DNA of 64,000 nt from Kosakonia sacchari SP1 (GCF_000300455.3 NZ_CP007215.2:2480001-2544000), one strand, 5' to 3'; shown: positions 16,987-26,233, counted from the stretch's first letter. Made by a program: numbers and translations. Notes: generated by a model from the letters alone, not told the origin.

Positions 16987-18380
16987 AGCGGCGGTGCAGA
17001 TATCTGCCGGATGCGGCTCAGGCTAAAGAGGATCGCAAGAAGCGTCGCGCCAGCGGCCAGCCCTAAGCCAAGCCGGACAGCAAAAGCCTCCTGTTCCACA
17101 TTGCCGGAAGGTGCATAGAGCGCAAGTATCCCGCCAAGCAGCGCCGCGCCAAGACACTGGCCGAACGTGCGCATAATCGCCAGTACGCCGGACGCATAAC
17201 CGCTATGCTCCCTTGAGGCGTTCGCCATCATCTCTTTATTGTTCGGGCTCTGGAAACAACCGAAGCCAATACCGCAGATCAGGCTGCGCAGGCTGATGTC
17301 CCACACCGGCGGATCATGCGGTAATCGCGCCAGCAACATTAATCCCACCGCAAAAAGACACAGACCGACGGTGGCAATTAAGGAAGGTGCATAGCGGTCA
17401 GCAAACCGCCCGGCATGGGGCGCAACCAGCATGATACCCACAGGCCAGGCGGTGAATAGCAGCGCCGAGGTCAATGCGCTGTAACCATATACGCTCTGAA
17501 ACAAGAACGGCAGGGCGACAAACGTCATCCCCTGGCTGACAAAAGAGGCCAGCGATGTCAGTGCCGCCAGCGAAAAACGCGGCGAGGCAAAAAGCGTCAG
17601 CGGCATCAGCGGCTGCAATGCCTGGCGCTGACGCAAAACAAACAATGCCCCTGCAGCCCCCCCAACAAGCCCGTAACTCAAGGCAGTTAGCCCTGATCTG
17701 GCGCTCGATGCCATTACTACCGAGCCCAGCATAAGAGCCGAAAGCAGCGCACCTGGCGTATCAAATGCCCCGCGCAGCGCAGATGTTGCAGCCGGTATCA
17801 CCCGTAATGTGAAGCGCAGGGCAAGGATGCCAAGCGGGAGGTTAATGGCGAAAAGCCATTGCCAGCTTAACGTTGCCAGCAGGGTGCCGCCCAGCACCGG
17901 CGCGATAGCGGTACTCGAAGCGATTAGCAGCGCGTTCATTCCGAGGATTCGCCCCAGCAACCGATTGGGAAAGACCGAGCGTAAAATCGCCGGTGCAATG
18001 CTGAGTGTTGCCGCCCCGCCAATCCCTTGCAGAATACGCATTGCGACCAGTGTTTCCAGCGATTGCGACAGCGCGCAGCCCAGCGACGCCAGCGTGAAGA
18101 GGCTCAACCCGGCAGCGAATAATCGGCGAAAGCCAATATGCGCAGCTAATGCGGCGAAGATCGCCAGTGTCATAGCGGCGGAGAGCAGATAGCCATTCGC
18201 CACCCAAACAGCTTCTGCGGCGGTGACATCTAATGCCCGCGCAATTTGTGGCAAGGCGATATTCACCATCGAGCCATCAAACACCGCCATTGTGGTACTG
18301 GTCATCACCGCAATCATGGCCAGCAACCGCTCGCGCCCAGGCAATCCTTCATCGCCGGGTTTATCCAAAAATAGTGTCAT
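16983..18380 (-). CDS. MFS multidrug exporter, DHA2 (EmrB/QacA-like) family
   Basis: A 465-residue, about 14-segment drug:proton antiporter of the DHA2 family. Helix 1 has the family motif FDGSMVNIALPQIARAL with the membrane Asp, motif A-like residues are present in the TM2-3 loop, and TM5 carries the PVLGG motif C. It is divergent from a LysR gene over a 130-base gap, the usual arrangement for a regulator controlling its exporter. The substrate is unknown. Confidence 0.88.
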   Translation of the reverse strand: MTLFLDKPGDEGLPGRERLLAMIAVMTSTTMAVFDGSMVNIALPQIARALDVTAAEAVWVANGYLLSAAMTLAIFAALAAHIGFRRLFAAGLSLFTLASLGCALSQSLETLVAMRILQGIGGAATLSIAPAILRSVFPNRLLGRILGMNALLIASSTAIAPVLGGTLLATLSWQWLFAINLPLGILALRFTLRVIPAATSALRGAFDTPGALLSALMLGSVVMASSARSGLTALSYGLVGGAAGALFVLRQRQALQPLMPLTLFASPRFSLAALTSLASFVSQGMTFVALPFLFQSVYGYSALTSALLFTAWPVGIMLVAPHAGRFADRYAPSLIATVGLCLFAVGLMLLARLPHDPPVWDISLRSLICGIGFGCFQSPNNKEMMANASREHSGYASGVLAIMRTFGQCLGAALLGGILALYAPSGNVEQEAFAVRLGLGLAAGATLLAILFSLSRIRQISAPPL

Positions 18381-18510
18381 AAATAACCTCTGCTGATTTT
18401 GTGCTTGCGGTAACTATAATTTCGCGGGATATATGGCGGAAGGCGCAGCATTTGCATTAATACATTGCAGTAAACGCCATATCTGATCCTTCTGTTACGG
18501 ATGCAAACCG

Positions 18511-19434
18511 ATGAATGAACCCGATCTGAATTTGTTAGTTGCACTGGATGTGCTGATTGCCGAGCGCAGTGTGGCGGCAGCAGCGCGGCGGCTTGGTTTG
18601 AGTGCCTCGGCGATGAGCCGAACACTTAGCCGTCTGCGGGAAACCACTGGCGACCCGTTATTAGTGCGCGCCGGGCGCAATATGGTGCTGACGCCTTATG
18701 CAGAAACGCTTCGGGCGCGTACGCAGAACGCTGTTTTCGAGGCGCGGGCGTTGCTGCGACCCGCGCAGCCCGAGCTCAATATTGCCTCGCTGGAGCAGAT
18801 ATTTACCCTGCGTGCCAACGATGGTTTTGTTGAAGCATTCGGCCCAATGCTGATTGCAGAAATGGCGGCTGTTGCGCCAGGCGTAATGTTGCGGTTTACG
18901 CCAAAGCCGGAGAAAGGCTCCAGTGCTTTGCGGGAAGGACGGGTCGATCTGGAAATTGGCGTACTGAGCGAAATGGGGCCAGAAATTCGCGTACAGGCAC
19001 TGTTCCGGGATCGCTTTGTGGGCGTCGTCAGAGATACGCATCCGCTGGCGCAACGTAATGAGGTGACGATCAACGAGTATGTCGCCTGGGGCCATGTCGT
19101 GGCATCACGTCGTGGGTTAACAAGCGGCCCGGTTGATGAAGGGCTGGCAGAGCAGGGCGTGCGCAGGAAAATCGCCGCCGTGGTACCGGGTTTCCCTGCG
19201 GCGTTAGCCGTGGCGCGTGCGTCCGATCTTATCGCACTTATCCCGGCCTCATTTCTTCTCAACCCTGCGGCCAGGCAGGGAGTGGCAATGTTTGAGCTGC
19301 CGGTAAAAACGCGTGCCATTACCGTATCTCAATTGTGGCATCCGCGTTCAGAAGTCGATCCCGCGCATCGCTGGTTGCGCCAGTTTATGCTGGGAGTGTG
19401 TCGGCGTTTAATACCGGATGAGAAGGGGAAGTAA
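18511..19434 (+). CDS. LysR family transcriptional regulator
   Basis: A 307-residue regulator with an N-terminal winged helix-turn-helix (LNLLVALDVLIAERSVAAAARRLGLS, about residues 5-30, then SAMSRTLSRLRE). The C-terminal effector domain resembles those of the NodD/SyrM-type branch (late RVDLEIG and SRRGLTSGPVD). Its position divergent from the DHA2 exporter implies that it regulates that gene and itself. Effector unknown. Confidence 0.88.
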   Translation: MNEPDLNLLVALDVLIAERSVAAAARRLGLSASAMSRTLSRLRETTGDPLLVRAGRNMVLTPYAETLRARTQNAVFEARALLRPAQPELNIASLEQIFTLRANDGFVEAFGPMLIAEMAAVAPGVMLRFTPKPEKGSSALREGRVDLEIGVLSEMGPEIRVQALFRDRFVGVVRDTHPLAQRNEVTINEYVAWGHVVASRRGLTSGPVDEGLAEQGVRRKIAAVVPGFPAALAVARASDLIALIPASFLLNPAARQGVAMFELPVKTRAITVSQLWHPRSEVDPAHRWLRQFMLGVCRRLIPDEKGK

Positions 19435-19456
19435 ACATTTCCCCCGGCGGATGTTA

Positions 19457-20062
19457 TTAACGTTTGAGCATTTGCGCTTGTCGAGCCTCTATTTTTAACT
19501 GTTTTCGCCAGACCCGATTATGTAACGACAGCGCGATTGACCGATAAAACAGAGAGGAATTTATCCATTTAACATTCAGCAAAAAGAAGATTAACCCGAG
19601 GAGTGATGTTATCTGCGGGGTATAATTATCCACCGAGCCGAATAAAAGTGAGAAAAAGGCGGAGATAAAATAAAAAATAGCTATTGCACCCGTCAGCATA
19701 ATGAAAAACAGGTGCGATTTCAGCCCCGACAGAGAACCTCGAGCGGTAAGCAACATTGTGGTCATAATCAGTACACAATAAACAGCAGCCGCAAAGAAAA
19801 CGCCGACCAGCACTTTATATTCAGGTATGGATAACCAGTTAAAAATAATCATCCACAGAGATACTTGCGGCATGGCGTAGCAGAAAACAGCAAGTATCAT
19901 ACTGATACCTAAAGGAATACCAGTCATATGCATACCGACAGGCACGCCAAACCGAGTTTTTAGCCGATCCTTTAGCAACTCAAGTTGTTGTGGATCGTTA
20001 GTCGCTATTTTCTTTGCGATAATATTACTTAACGCAAGGCTTTTTCTTATATATTTCATCAT
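19457..20062 (-). CDS. Hypothetical membrane protein, four predicted helices
   Basis: A 201-residue protein with a charged N-terminus of about 45 residues (KKIATNDPQQLELLKDRLK). Four hydrophobic segments lie at about residues 45-70, 83-105, 118-142 and 150-165, followed by a basic C-terminal tail (RKQLKIEARQAQ). The coding DNA is distinctly more AT-rich than its neighbours, which suggests acquisition or weak constraint. The gene starts with two ATG codons and a distant AGGAAG. I do not recognise a family. Confidence 0.65.
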   Translation of the reverse strand: MMKYIRKSLALSNIIAKKIATNDPQQLELLKDRLKTRFGVPVGMHMTGIPLGISMILAVFCYAMPQVSLWMIIFNWLSIPEYKVLVGVFFAAAVYCVLIMTTMLLTARGSLSGLKSHLFFIMLTGAIAIFYFISAFFSLLFGSVDNYTPQITSLLGLIFFLLNVKWINSSLFYRSIALSLHNRVWRKQLKIEARQAQMLKR

Positions 20063-20379
20063 TGCCGGGTCAATGACTTCCTGTAAATGAGAATGACTGA
20101 ATTAAACCAAAAATATATTTACCGGATTGCGTTATATTCTGCGGGTTTCGAATGGTGCCTGAAATCGCACTGCCGATAAATGCAAAAAAAATCGGGGAGG
20201 TCGTTTGAAAGCTGTCCAGGGAATGTCATTCAATCTCTCCATGTGCGAATGTTCTTATGTCGTTGAGAATTTAAGAGTAAAGGGCACAACTTTGTAATCA
20301 ATTAAGAATAATCTGAATAAAATTTGTACGTAGCGATACATTCAAAAATGTGTGATGTAAACAGGCCGGAAGGAAGATG
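20063..20379. other. AT-rich intergenic region
   Basis: About 317 bases between two divergently oriented genes. No gene, repeat or hairpin stands out. It must hold the promoters of both neighbours, but no convincing -35/-10 pair could be assigned. Confidence 0.4.
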
Positions 20380-20763
20380 ATGAACAAAGAAGATGAGTTA
20401 CTGGCGATGCTAGTGAGATATGAACAGCAGCTTCATGACCCTGAAATTCGGTGCCAGCCCGAAGTTGTTGAGAGACTTTTACATCATGATTTTTTTGAGA
20501 TTGGTCGATCAGGCAGACGATACAGCAGAGAACAAGTGATCGCTGCGCTGGCAAATGAGGCCGCTGAACCGATCGCGTCAGATGATTTTGCATTGTCGAT
20601 GCACAACAATGGTTATGCGTTGTTGACGTATCGAAGTTTTATCCTTAACGGACAAGGACAGAATACGAAGCAAACATTGCGGACATCGTTGTGGGTGGCG
20701 TGTAAAACAACACCAAGCCGATGGCAGATGCATTTTCATCAGGGAACGCCCATGGCGGAATGA
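20380..20763 (+). CDS. DUF4440/NTF2-like small protein
   Basis: A 127-residue protein with the DUF4440 layout: an N-terminal helix (LLAMLVRYEQQLHDP), then a FEIGRSGRRYSREQVIAAL element, then beta strands ending in WQMHFHQGTP. This fold (NTF2/SnoaL-like cone) is used by small enzymes and immunity-type proteins; no catalytic role can be assigned. Two ATG codons are in tandem; the second is 6 bases from GGAAGG and was chosen. It ends 93 bases before the dif site. Confidence 0.75.
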   Translation: MNKEDELLAMLVRYEQQLHDPEIRCQPEVVERLLHHDFFEIGRSGRRYSREQVIAALANEAAEPIASDDFALSMHNNGYALLTYRSFILNGQGQNTKQTLRTSLWVACKTTPSRWQMHFHQGTPMAE

Positions 20764-20855
20764 ATGGTGTATAAGCACGAAGGCAAGAAAATCATCGATA
20801 AATGACCGGGGGCAATCATGATGGCAATCCGCTGGATTCTATCCAATGTCATGTT

Positions 20856-20883
20856 AGTTCGCATAATGTATATTATGTTAAAT
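20856..20883 (+). other. dif: Chromosome dimer resolution site dif (XerC/XerD site)
   Basis: The site reads AGTTCGCATAA (XerC arm, 20856-20866), TGTATA (central 6 bases), TTATGTTAAAT (XerD arm, 20873-20883). From established knowledge, E. coli dif has the same central region and XerD arm and differs only at two outer positions of the XerC arm (GGTGCGCATAA). XerCD recombinases, activated by FtsK, resolve chromosome dimers here. The location fits the terminus: fdnGHI, digH/yddW and tehA, all in this window, also lie near dif in E. coli. Confidence 0.93.
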
Positions 20884-20973
20884 GAAGTATGAACTAATGA
20901 CCCATGACCAACCCAGCCGGGCTGAGCTATCTATCCAGCGCACAGCCTCTTCTGCATCGTACTTCCGATCCAT
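20878..20973 (-). pseudogene. Gene remnant truncated at dif
   Basis: An ATG at 20971-20973 with a GGAGAAGG ribosome site opens a 31-residue frame (MDRKYDAEEAVRWIDSSARL and a few more). Its stop codon lies inside the XerD arm of dif. It looks like the first part of a gene cut off by the dif junction. I do not recognise the family. Loss through deletion or Xer-mediated excision at dif is a plausible history. Confidence 0.45.
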
Positions 20974-20985
20974 AACCTTCTCCGT

Positions 20986-21114
20986 TCATAGGCTGTTCTT
21001 GCCCGACACGCAGTCATAAACCGTACCGGTAATATTCACCTGTGTTTGCGCATCAACCGCAAGCTCAACATCGGCACGCTGGTCGGTAACATCCGAGACG
21101 CGAATACAGACAAT
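20986..21114 (-). pseudogene. Remnant 3' end of an unidentified gene next to dif
   Basis: A frame without a start codon ends here with VTDQRADVELAVDAQTQVN, then a few residues to VYDCVSGKNSL and a stop. The stop is followed after about 12 bases by the start of the next remnant, as in an operon. The 5' part is missing or merged with the ddc terminator. Family unknown. Confidence 0.4.
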
Positions 21115-21152
21115 AAAAAAGCCGACAACATCGCTGCTGTCGGCTTTTTTTT
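21115..21152. terminator. Bidirectional rho-independent terminator after ddc
   Basis: The stem AAAAAAGCCGACA / TGTCGGCTTTTTT has a 10-base loop. It lies 14 bases past the ddc stop codon on the minus strand. Confidence 0.88.
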
Positions 21153-21166
21153 ATTTACGACGCAAA

Positions 21167-22630
21167 TCAGGCGTTCTGTAACTGCTGACCACAGGCAACC
21201 ACACTTGCCAGCAGAACTTTGACGTCCTCCAGGCAAACGGTCGGGTTCAGCAACGTCAGTTTCAGGCAGGTCACCCCGTCCGCTTCCGTTACACCAACGT
21301 TCGCGCTCCCGGAGGCCAACAGCGCATCACCGATACGCTGGTTCAGCAACGCAACACTTGCCGTATCACCCTTTTCCGGGCGGAAACGGAACAATACGCT
21401 GGCCAGTTGCGGCTGCATCACCAGTTCCAGCTGCGGCTGCTCGCCAACAAATTGCGCCACCTGTTGCGCCAGCGTGACGCCGTTGTCAATAATTTCGGCG
21501 TACTGCTTTTTACCCAGCGCTTCAAGACCCATCCACAACTTCAGCGCATCGAAACGGCGCGTTGTCTGCAAGGATTTCGACACCAGGTTTGGTACGCCCT
21601 GCTCTTCGTCAAAGTCAGAGTTCAGGTAAGCCGCCTGGTAACGCATCAACTGATAATGGTGCGCATCTTTCAGCAGGAACGCGCCACAGCTGATGGTCTG
21701 GAAGAATTGCTTATGGAAATCCAGGGTCACGGAATCAGCCAGCTCAAGCCCATTGAGGAAATGGCGATACTTCTCAGAGAGCAGCAACGCGCCGCCCCAG
21801 GCCGCATCAACGTGAACCCAAATCTGCTGTTCAGCGGCCAGCGCGGCGATTTCCGCTAACGGATCAATCGCGCCCGCATCGGTGGTGCCGGCGGTAGCAA
21901 CAATCGCCATTACCTGCTCACCGTTGGCTTTCGCTTCGCCAAGTTTCTGCGTCAGATCGTTCAGATCCATGCGCGAGAACGCATCCGTTTTCACCAGCGT
22001 CACGGACTGGTAACCCAGCCCCATCAGCGCCATGTTCTTCTGCACCGAAAAGTGTGCATTTTCAGAACATAACACTTTAATTTTGCTGAGATTACCGGTT
22101 AAGCCGTGCTGCTGAACGGAGTGGCCCTGGCGTGCAAAAAAGGCATCGCGCGCCAGCATCAAGCCCATCAGATTGCTCTGCGTGCCGCCGCTGGTAAACA
22201 CACCTGCGTCACCGGCCGGATAACCCACCTGTGCGCGCAGCCATTCGATGAGTTTCATCTCGATGATGGTCGCCGACGGGCTCTGATCCCACGAATCCAT
22301 GCTCTGGTTCGTGGCGTTAATCAGCACTTCCGCCGCCTGGCTAATCACCAGGCTCGGGCAGTGCAGATGCGCCACGCACTGCGGGTGATGCACGGACAAG
22401 CTGTCTTTAAGGAAATACTCAACAGCGCGCTCAATAGCGGCCTGGTTACCCAGGCCCTGAGAGGTGAACTCTAAATTGATGCGCTCACGTAATTCCGCGA
22501 CGGTTTTGCCCTGATACATTTCAGGTTGCTTGAGCCACTGCACAACCGCTTGCGTGCTCTGCTCAATCGCTTCCTGATAGGCAGCAATACTCTGCGCGGA
22601 ACCCGAAAGAATCGGATTTAAATCAGACAT
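21167..22630 (-). CDS. ddc: L-2,4-diaminobutyrate decarboxylase
   Basis: A 487-residue PLP-dependent group II decarboxylase that converts L-2,4-diaminobutyrate to 1,3-diaminopropane and CO2. The PLP lysine is in LDFHKQFFQ; the preceding HVDAAWGG holds the Asp that contacts the pyridine nitrogen; FTSGGTQSN binds the phosphate. Length and the N-terminal segment match the Dat-coupled decarboxylases of enterics and Acinetobacter. It follows dat by 17 bases, so the two form an operon whose product is the short diamine 1,3-diaminopropane. Confidence 0.93.
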   Translation of the reverse strand: MSDLNPILSGSAQSIAAYQEAIEQSTQAVVQWLKQPEMYQGKTVAELRERINLEFTSQGLGNQAAIERAVEYFLKDSLSVHHPQCVAHLHCPSLVISQAAEVLINATNQSMDSWDQSPSATIIEMKLIEWLRAQVGYPAGDAGVFTSGGTQSNLMGLMLARDAFFARQGHSVQQHGLTGNLSKIKVLCSENAHFSVQKNMALMGLGYQSVTLVKTDAFSRMDLNDLTQKLGEAKANGEQVMAIVATAGTTDAGAIDPLAEIAALAAEQQIWVHVDAAWGGALLLSEKYRHFLNGLELADSVTLDFHKQFFQTISCGAFLLKDAHHYQLMRYQAAYLNSDFDEEQGVPNLVSKSLQTTRRFDALKLWMGLEALGKKQYAEIIDNGVTLAQQVAQFVGEQPQLELVMQPQLASVLFRFRPEKGDTASVALLNQRIGDALLASGSANVGVTEADGVTCLKLTLLNPTVCLEDVKVLLASVVACGQQLQNA

Positions 22631-22647
22631 TCGCTCACTTACTCCGA

Positions 22648-24033
22648 TTAAACAGGCTTCACGCCAGCACTCAGCAGCGCGTTTTCAAATTTATCGAGGA
22701 AAATTTCCAGCTCTGCATTGCTGATAAGCAGCGAAGGCAGCAGACGCAGTACGCAACCCCCACGGCCGCCGCGCTCCAGGATCAGACCCGATTCGAAGCA
22801 TTTTTTCTGCAACAGTGCAGAAAGCTCGCCGTCTGCCGGGTAGCAACCCATGTGATCCTGAGCTTCGTACGGCTTAACGATCTCAATACCGATCATCAGG
22901 CCCAGGCCGCGAATATGGCCGATAACCGGGAAACGTTTTTGCATTTCAGCCAGCTTGCCTTTCAGCCATTCACCCTGCTCTGCCACTTTATCGGCGATGC
23001 GATCTTCTTTGAGGATCTTCAGCGTAGTGAGGCCTGTTGCCATCGCCAGTTGGTTACCACGGAAGGTACCGGTATGGTGGCCCGGCGCCCAGGCGTCGAA
23101 CTGTTTTTTGATGCCCAGTACCGCCAGCGGCAAACCGCCACCGACCGCTTTGGACATCACAATGATATCCGGCTCGATACCGGCATGTTCGAAGGCGAAC
23201 AGTTTGCCAGTACGGGCGAAACCAGCCTGCACTTCGTCCAGGATCAGCATAATGCCGTGTTCCTGGGTCACTTTACGGATGCGCTGCAGCCACTCGATTG
23301 GCGCCGGGTTCACGCCGCCTTCGCCCTGCACCGCTTCCAGAATCACGGCAGCCGGTTTACGTACGCCGCTTTCAACGTCGTTGATCAGGTTTTCGAAGTA
23401 GTAAGTCAGCGCTTTGACACCGGCTTCGCCACCGATGCCCAGCGGGCAACGATACTGGTGCGGGTAAGGCATAAACTGCACTTCCGGCATCATGCCGTTT
23501 ACCGCTTCTTTCGGCGACAGGTTGCCCGTCACGGAAAGCGCGCCGTGCGTCATACCGTGATAACCGCCAGAGAAGCTGATAATCCCGGAACGACCGGTCA
23601 CTTTTTTCGCCAGCTTCAGCGCCGCTTCCACGGCATCCGCGCCGGAAGGCCCGGTGAATTGCAGGCAATATTCTTTGCCCTGACCCGGCAGCAAAGAGAG
23701 CAGATATTCTGAAAACTCATCTTTTAACGGCGTGGTCAGGTCGAGCGTATGTAACGGTAAGCCACTGGTAATGACACTTTGGATGCTTTGAATCACATCA
23801 GGATGATTATGGCCCAGCGCCAGAGTACCGGCGCCTGCAAGGCAGTCAAGGTATTGATTATTCTCAACATCGGTGATCCAGACGCCCTGCGCTTTGGCAA
23901 TCGCTAACGGCAATTTGCGCGGATAGCTTCTGACATTGGATTCAAATTCGGCCTGTCTTGCTAAAAAGGTCTCATTGCTTTGCGGGAATGAATTAGCACT
24001 CAAAGAATCAATACGGACTTTATCCGTCATCAT
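22648..24033 (-). CDS. dat: Diaminobutyrate-2-oxoglutarate aminotransferase
   Basis: A 461-residue class III aminotransferase. It interconverts L-aspartate 4-semialdehyde plus glutamate and L-2,4-diaminobutyrate plus 2-oxoglutarate. Motifs seen are [16 protein letters not shown] (cofactor phosphate), [12 protein letters not shown], the Asp of [14 protein letters not shown], and the PLP lysine in [12 protein letters not shown]. First gene of the dat-ddc operon. It is divergent, over 638 bases, from an aspartokinase gene that would feed aspartate into the same route. Confidence 0.93.
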   Translation of the reverse strand: MMTDKVRIDSLSANSFPQSNETFLARQAEFESNVRSYPRKLPLAIAKAQGVWITDVENNQYLDCLAGAGTLALGHNHPDVIQSIQSVITSGLPLHTLDLTTPLKDEFSEYLLSLLPGQGKEYCLQFTGPSGADAVEAALKLAKKVTGRSGIISFSGGYHGMTHGALSVTGNLSPKEAVNGMMPEVQFMPYPHQYRCPLGIGGEAGVKALTYYFENLINDVESGVRKPAAVILEAVQGEGGVNPAPIEWLQRIRKVTQEHGIMLILDEVQAGFARTGKLFAFEHAGIEPDIIVMSKAVGGGLPLAVLGIKKQFDAWAPGHHTGTFRGNQLAMATGLTTLKILKEDRIADKVAEQGEWLKGKLAEMQKRFPVIGHIRGLGLMIGIEIVKPYEAQDHMGCYPADGELSALLQKKCFESGLILERGGRGGCVLRLLPSLLISNAELEIFLDKFENALLSAGVKPV

Positions 24034-24671
24034 ATCTCTCCTACAACCTGGGTTGATTTAACACCGGGTTGAATAAGGGTTTAAGGGGGCTTGTAAAAAA
24101 CGCGGCTAATATATGTGTTTTCAGCAGCGGACTCAATCTTTTATTTTGCCTGGCTGTTTATGTCATTTTCTTTAAAAATCAATGACAAAAATTATTTATG
24201 CGCGGGGATTGCTCAGCATGAATTGTAACCAATTCTGTTACAAGAATATTCCAGGCGGTATTGCGAACAACGCGATGATAAGACTCGATTTTTAATATTT
24301 ATGCTCTTTTTATGTTATTAGAACGTTATTTAAGCCAAACTTCGCCAGCAACCACTGAATAAATCATGATATTTTCCATTGGTTTATGGCAAATACTGAG
24401 GAAAATATCGATTCAGCGAGTTAAATCACTTACTATGCCCGCGATAAAAATCCCTAAACCGAAAAAAGGAAGCATCTATTTAACCATTAATGCGCATCAC
24501 ACCCGGTAACTCGTGAGAGGCAATACAGGTTATCGACAACGGGAGCAGAATCCTGGGTTGTAAAAAGAAATGTTCGCGGGCGGACATTTCGTAAGGCGAA
24601 GCGTTCTTCCCTTATGCCGAGAATGAAAATTTTCATGCCATAAAATTATGGCGCCCTGATATGAGATTGTT
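24034..24671. promoter_or_regulatory. Long divergent regulatory region between dat and aspartokinase gene
   Basis: 638 bases without a convincing gene, AT-rich in the dat-proximal half. Near the aspartokinase side there are an imperfect hairpin AAATGTTCG / CGGACATTT (about 24568-24589) and two adjacent palindromes annotated separately. I looked for the lysine-riboswitch signature that precedes lysC in E. coli and did not find it. Confidence 0.5.
24623..24652. promoter_or_regulatory. Two adjacent palindromes upstream of the aspartokinase gene
   Basis: ATGAAAATTTTCAT (24623-24636) is a perfect 14-base palindrome. It is followed directly by GCCATA-AAAT-TATGGC (24637-24652). They end 19 bases before the start codon, a typical place for repressor binding. 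Confidence 0.5.
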
Positions 24672-26033
24672 ATGACTCGCATTTATCCACACACCATCGT
24701 TGCCAAATTTGGCGGAACCAGTGTCGCCGATTTTGACGCGATGAGCCGCAGCGCCACCATTGTCCTTGCTGATAAAGATGTTCGTCTGGTTGTTTTGTCT
24801 GCCTCCGCAGGCGTCACCAACCTGTTAGTTGAACTCTCTGGCGGGCTGGAAAGCAGCGTTCGACAAGATAAGATCGACACCCTGCGCACCCTGCAATACA
24901 ACATTATTTCACGCCTGAAACAGCCAGAAGCCATCGGCCAGGAGATCGACCGCCTGCTCGACAATATCAGCCACCTTGCGGCCATGGCCGTTGATTCCCG
25001 GTCAGACGCGCTGTGCGATGAACTGGTGAGCCACGGGGAGCTGATGTCCTCCCTGCTGTTTGTGGAGGTTCTGCGCGAACGCGACGTGGAAACGCAGTGG
25101 TTTGACGCACGCAAAGTGATCCGCACGAACGACACGTTCGGCTGCGCGGTACCCGTTATAAGCGAGATTGCAGAACGGGTGGAAAAGCATTTACGCCCGC
25201 GCATTACGCAGTCGCTGGTGATCACGCAAGGCTTTATTGGCAGCGACGCGGCGGGGCAAACCACCACGCTGGGCCGAGGCGGCAGTGATTACACCGCTTC
25301 ATTGCTGGCGGAAGCGTTGCAGGCAGCGCGAGTGGATATCTGGACCGATGTCGCCGGGATTTATACTACCGATCCCCGAATCGTCCCCCAGGCGAAACGC
25401 ATTGATACGCTCTCATTCTCTGAAGCCAGTGAAATGGCGACCTTTGGCGCGAAAGTTTTGCATCCGGCCACCCTGCTACCGGCGATGCGTAAAAATATTC
25501 CGGTCTTTGTCGGTTCAAGCACTCAGCCGCGCGCAGGCGGAACGCTGGTGTGCCGCGACACGCACGAACCGCCGCGTTACCGTGCGCTGGCCATTCGTCG
25601 CCAGCAAACGCTGTTGAAATTATCCAGCGTCAATGCGCAACCCGCTCACCGCTTTTTAGCCGAGATGTTCAACATTTTGTCGCGTCATGATGTAGCGATG
25701 GACCTGGTGACCACCTCGGAAGCCAGCATTGCACTTATCCTCAACTCCACCGGCTCGACGTCAGGTGAAGCGGACACGCTGACTACCGCGCTACTTACCG
25801 AACTGTCGTCGCACTGCCATGTCGAAATCGAAACCGGGCTGGCGCTAGTTTCGCTTATTGGTAATACGCTCTCGCAGGCACCGGCGGTGTGCAAAGAGGT
25901 GTTCGCCGAACTGGAAAACCATTCCGTGCGGATGATTTGCCACGGTGCCTCCAGCCATAATCTTTGCTTCCTGCTCCCTGCTGAATGCGCTGACAGCGCA
26001 GTCAAGACGTTACACCGTAACCTGTTAGAATAA
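24672..26033 (+). CDS. Aspartate kinase, LysC (aspartokinase III) type
   Basis: A 453-residue monofunctional aspartokinase that phosphorylates L-aspartate, the first step to aspartate semialdehyde. The N-terminal kinase domain has VAKFGGTSVADFDAM, LVSHGELMS, TTLGRGGSDYTA and WTDVAGIYTTDPR. Two C-terminal ACT domains (about residues 305-450) bind the amino-acid inhibitor in this family; the FLAEMFNILSRHDVAMDLVT segment is LysC-like. By eye it is clearly LysC-related but diverged from E. coli LysC, and it lies opposite dat-ddc without the usual lysine riboswitch. It may be a second, pathway-dedicated copy that supplies diaminopropane synthesis. Whether another lysC exists elsewhere cannot be seen here. 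Confidence 0.9.
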   Translation: MTRIYPHTIVAKFGGTSVADFDAMSRSATIVLADKDVRLVVLSASAGVTNLLVELSGGLESSVRQDKIDTLRTLQYNIISRLKQPEAIGQEIDRLLDNISHLAAMAVDSRSDALCDELVSHGELMSSLLFVEVLRERDVETQWFDARKVIRTNDTFGCAVPVISEIAERVEKHLRPRITQSLVITQGFIGSDAAGQTTTLGRGGSDYTASLLAEALQAARVDIWTDVAGIYTTDPRIVPQAKRIDTLSFSEASEMATFGAKVLHPATLLPAMRKNIPVFVGSSTQPRAGGTLVCRDTHEPPRYRALAIRRQQTLLKLSSVNAQPAHRFLAEMFNILSRHDVAMDLVTTSEASIALILNSTGSTSGEADTLTTALLTELSSHCHVEIETGLALVSLIGNTLSQAPAVCKEVFAELENHSVRMICHGASSHNLCFLLPAECADSAVKTLHRNLLE

Positions 26034-26207
26034 CGGCGGTTACCCCCCGGTGAGTGCTGGCAGCGTTTCTGCCAGCACATTAACCATGACTTCCTCCCTT
26101 TTCCCGTAATACCGCCGCGCTGAAATTCCGCCTTACTGGAGGACCGGAACAACCGTGATCCGCAGAAAGTCGCCCTTGCCTGTCTGGACGCTAACGTTCA
26201 GCGGCGC

Positions 26208-26233
26208 AAAGCCCGTGACGCTCAGCGGGCTTT
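26208..26233 (+). terminator. Hairpin between aspartokinase and VF530 genes
   Basis: AAAGCCCG / CGGGCTTT stem with a 10-base loop, followed by CTTG. The short T run makes it a modest terminator. Confidence 0.55.

Larger units (their letters stand above)
20764..21114. other. Non-coding stretch around dif with gene remnants
   Basis: About 350 bases without an intact gene. It holds the dif site (20856-20883) and two short remnant frames on the minus strand to its right, annotated separately. The left part, 20764-20855, shows nothing recognisable. Confidence 0.6.

Noticed and set aside
20884-21114. Insertion sequence or prophage beside dif
   Set aside because: No transposase, integrase, terminal inverted repeats or target duplication can be seen; only short remnant frames.
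21036-21236. 66-residue minus-strand open frame across the ddc end
   Set aside because: It crosses the ddc stop and the terminator stem in another frame, with no plausible start or domain.
24034-24671. Lysine riboswitch in front of the lysC-like gene
   Set aside because: The conserved lysine-riboswitch blocks were not found by eye. A covariance search would be decisive.
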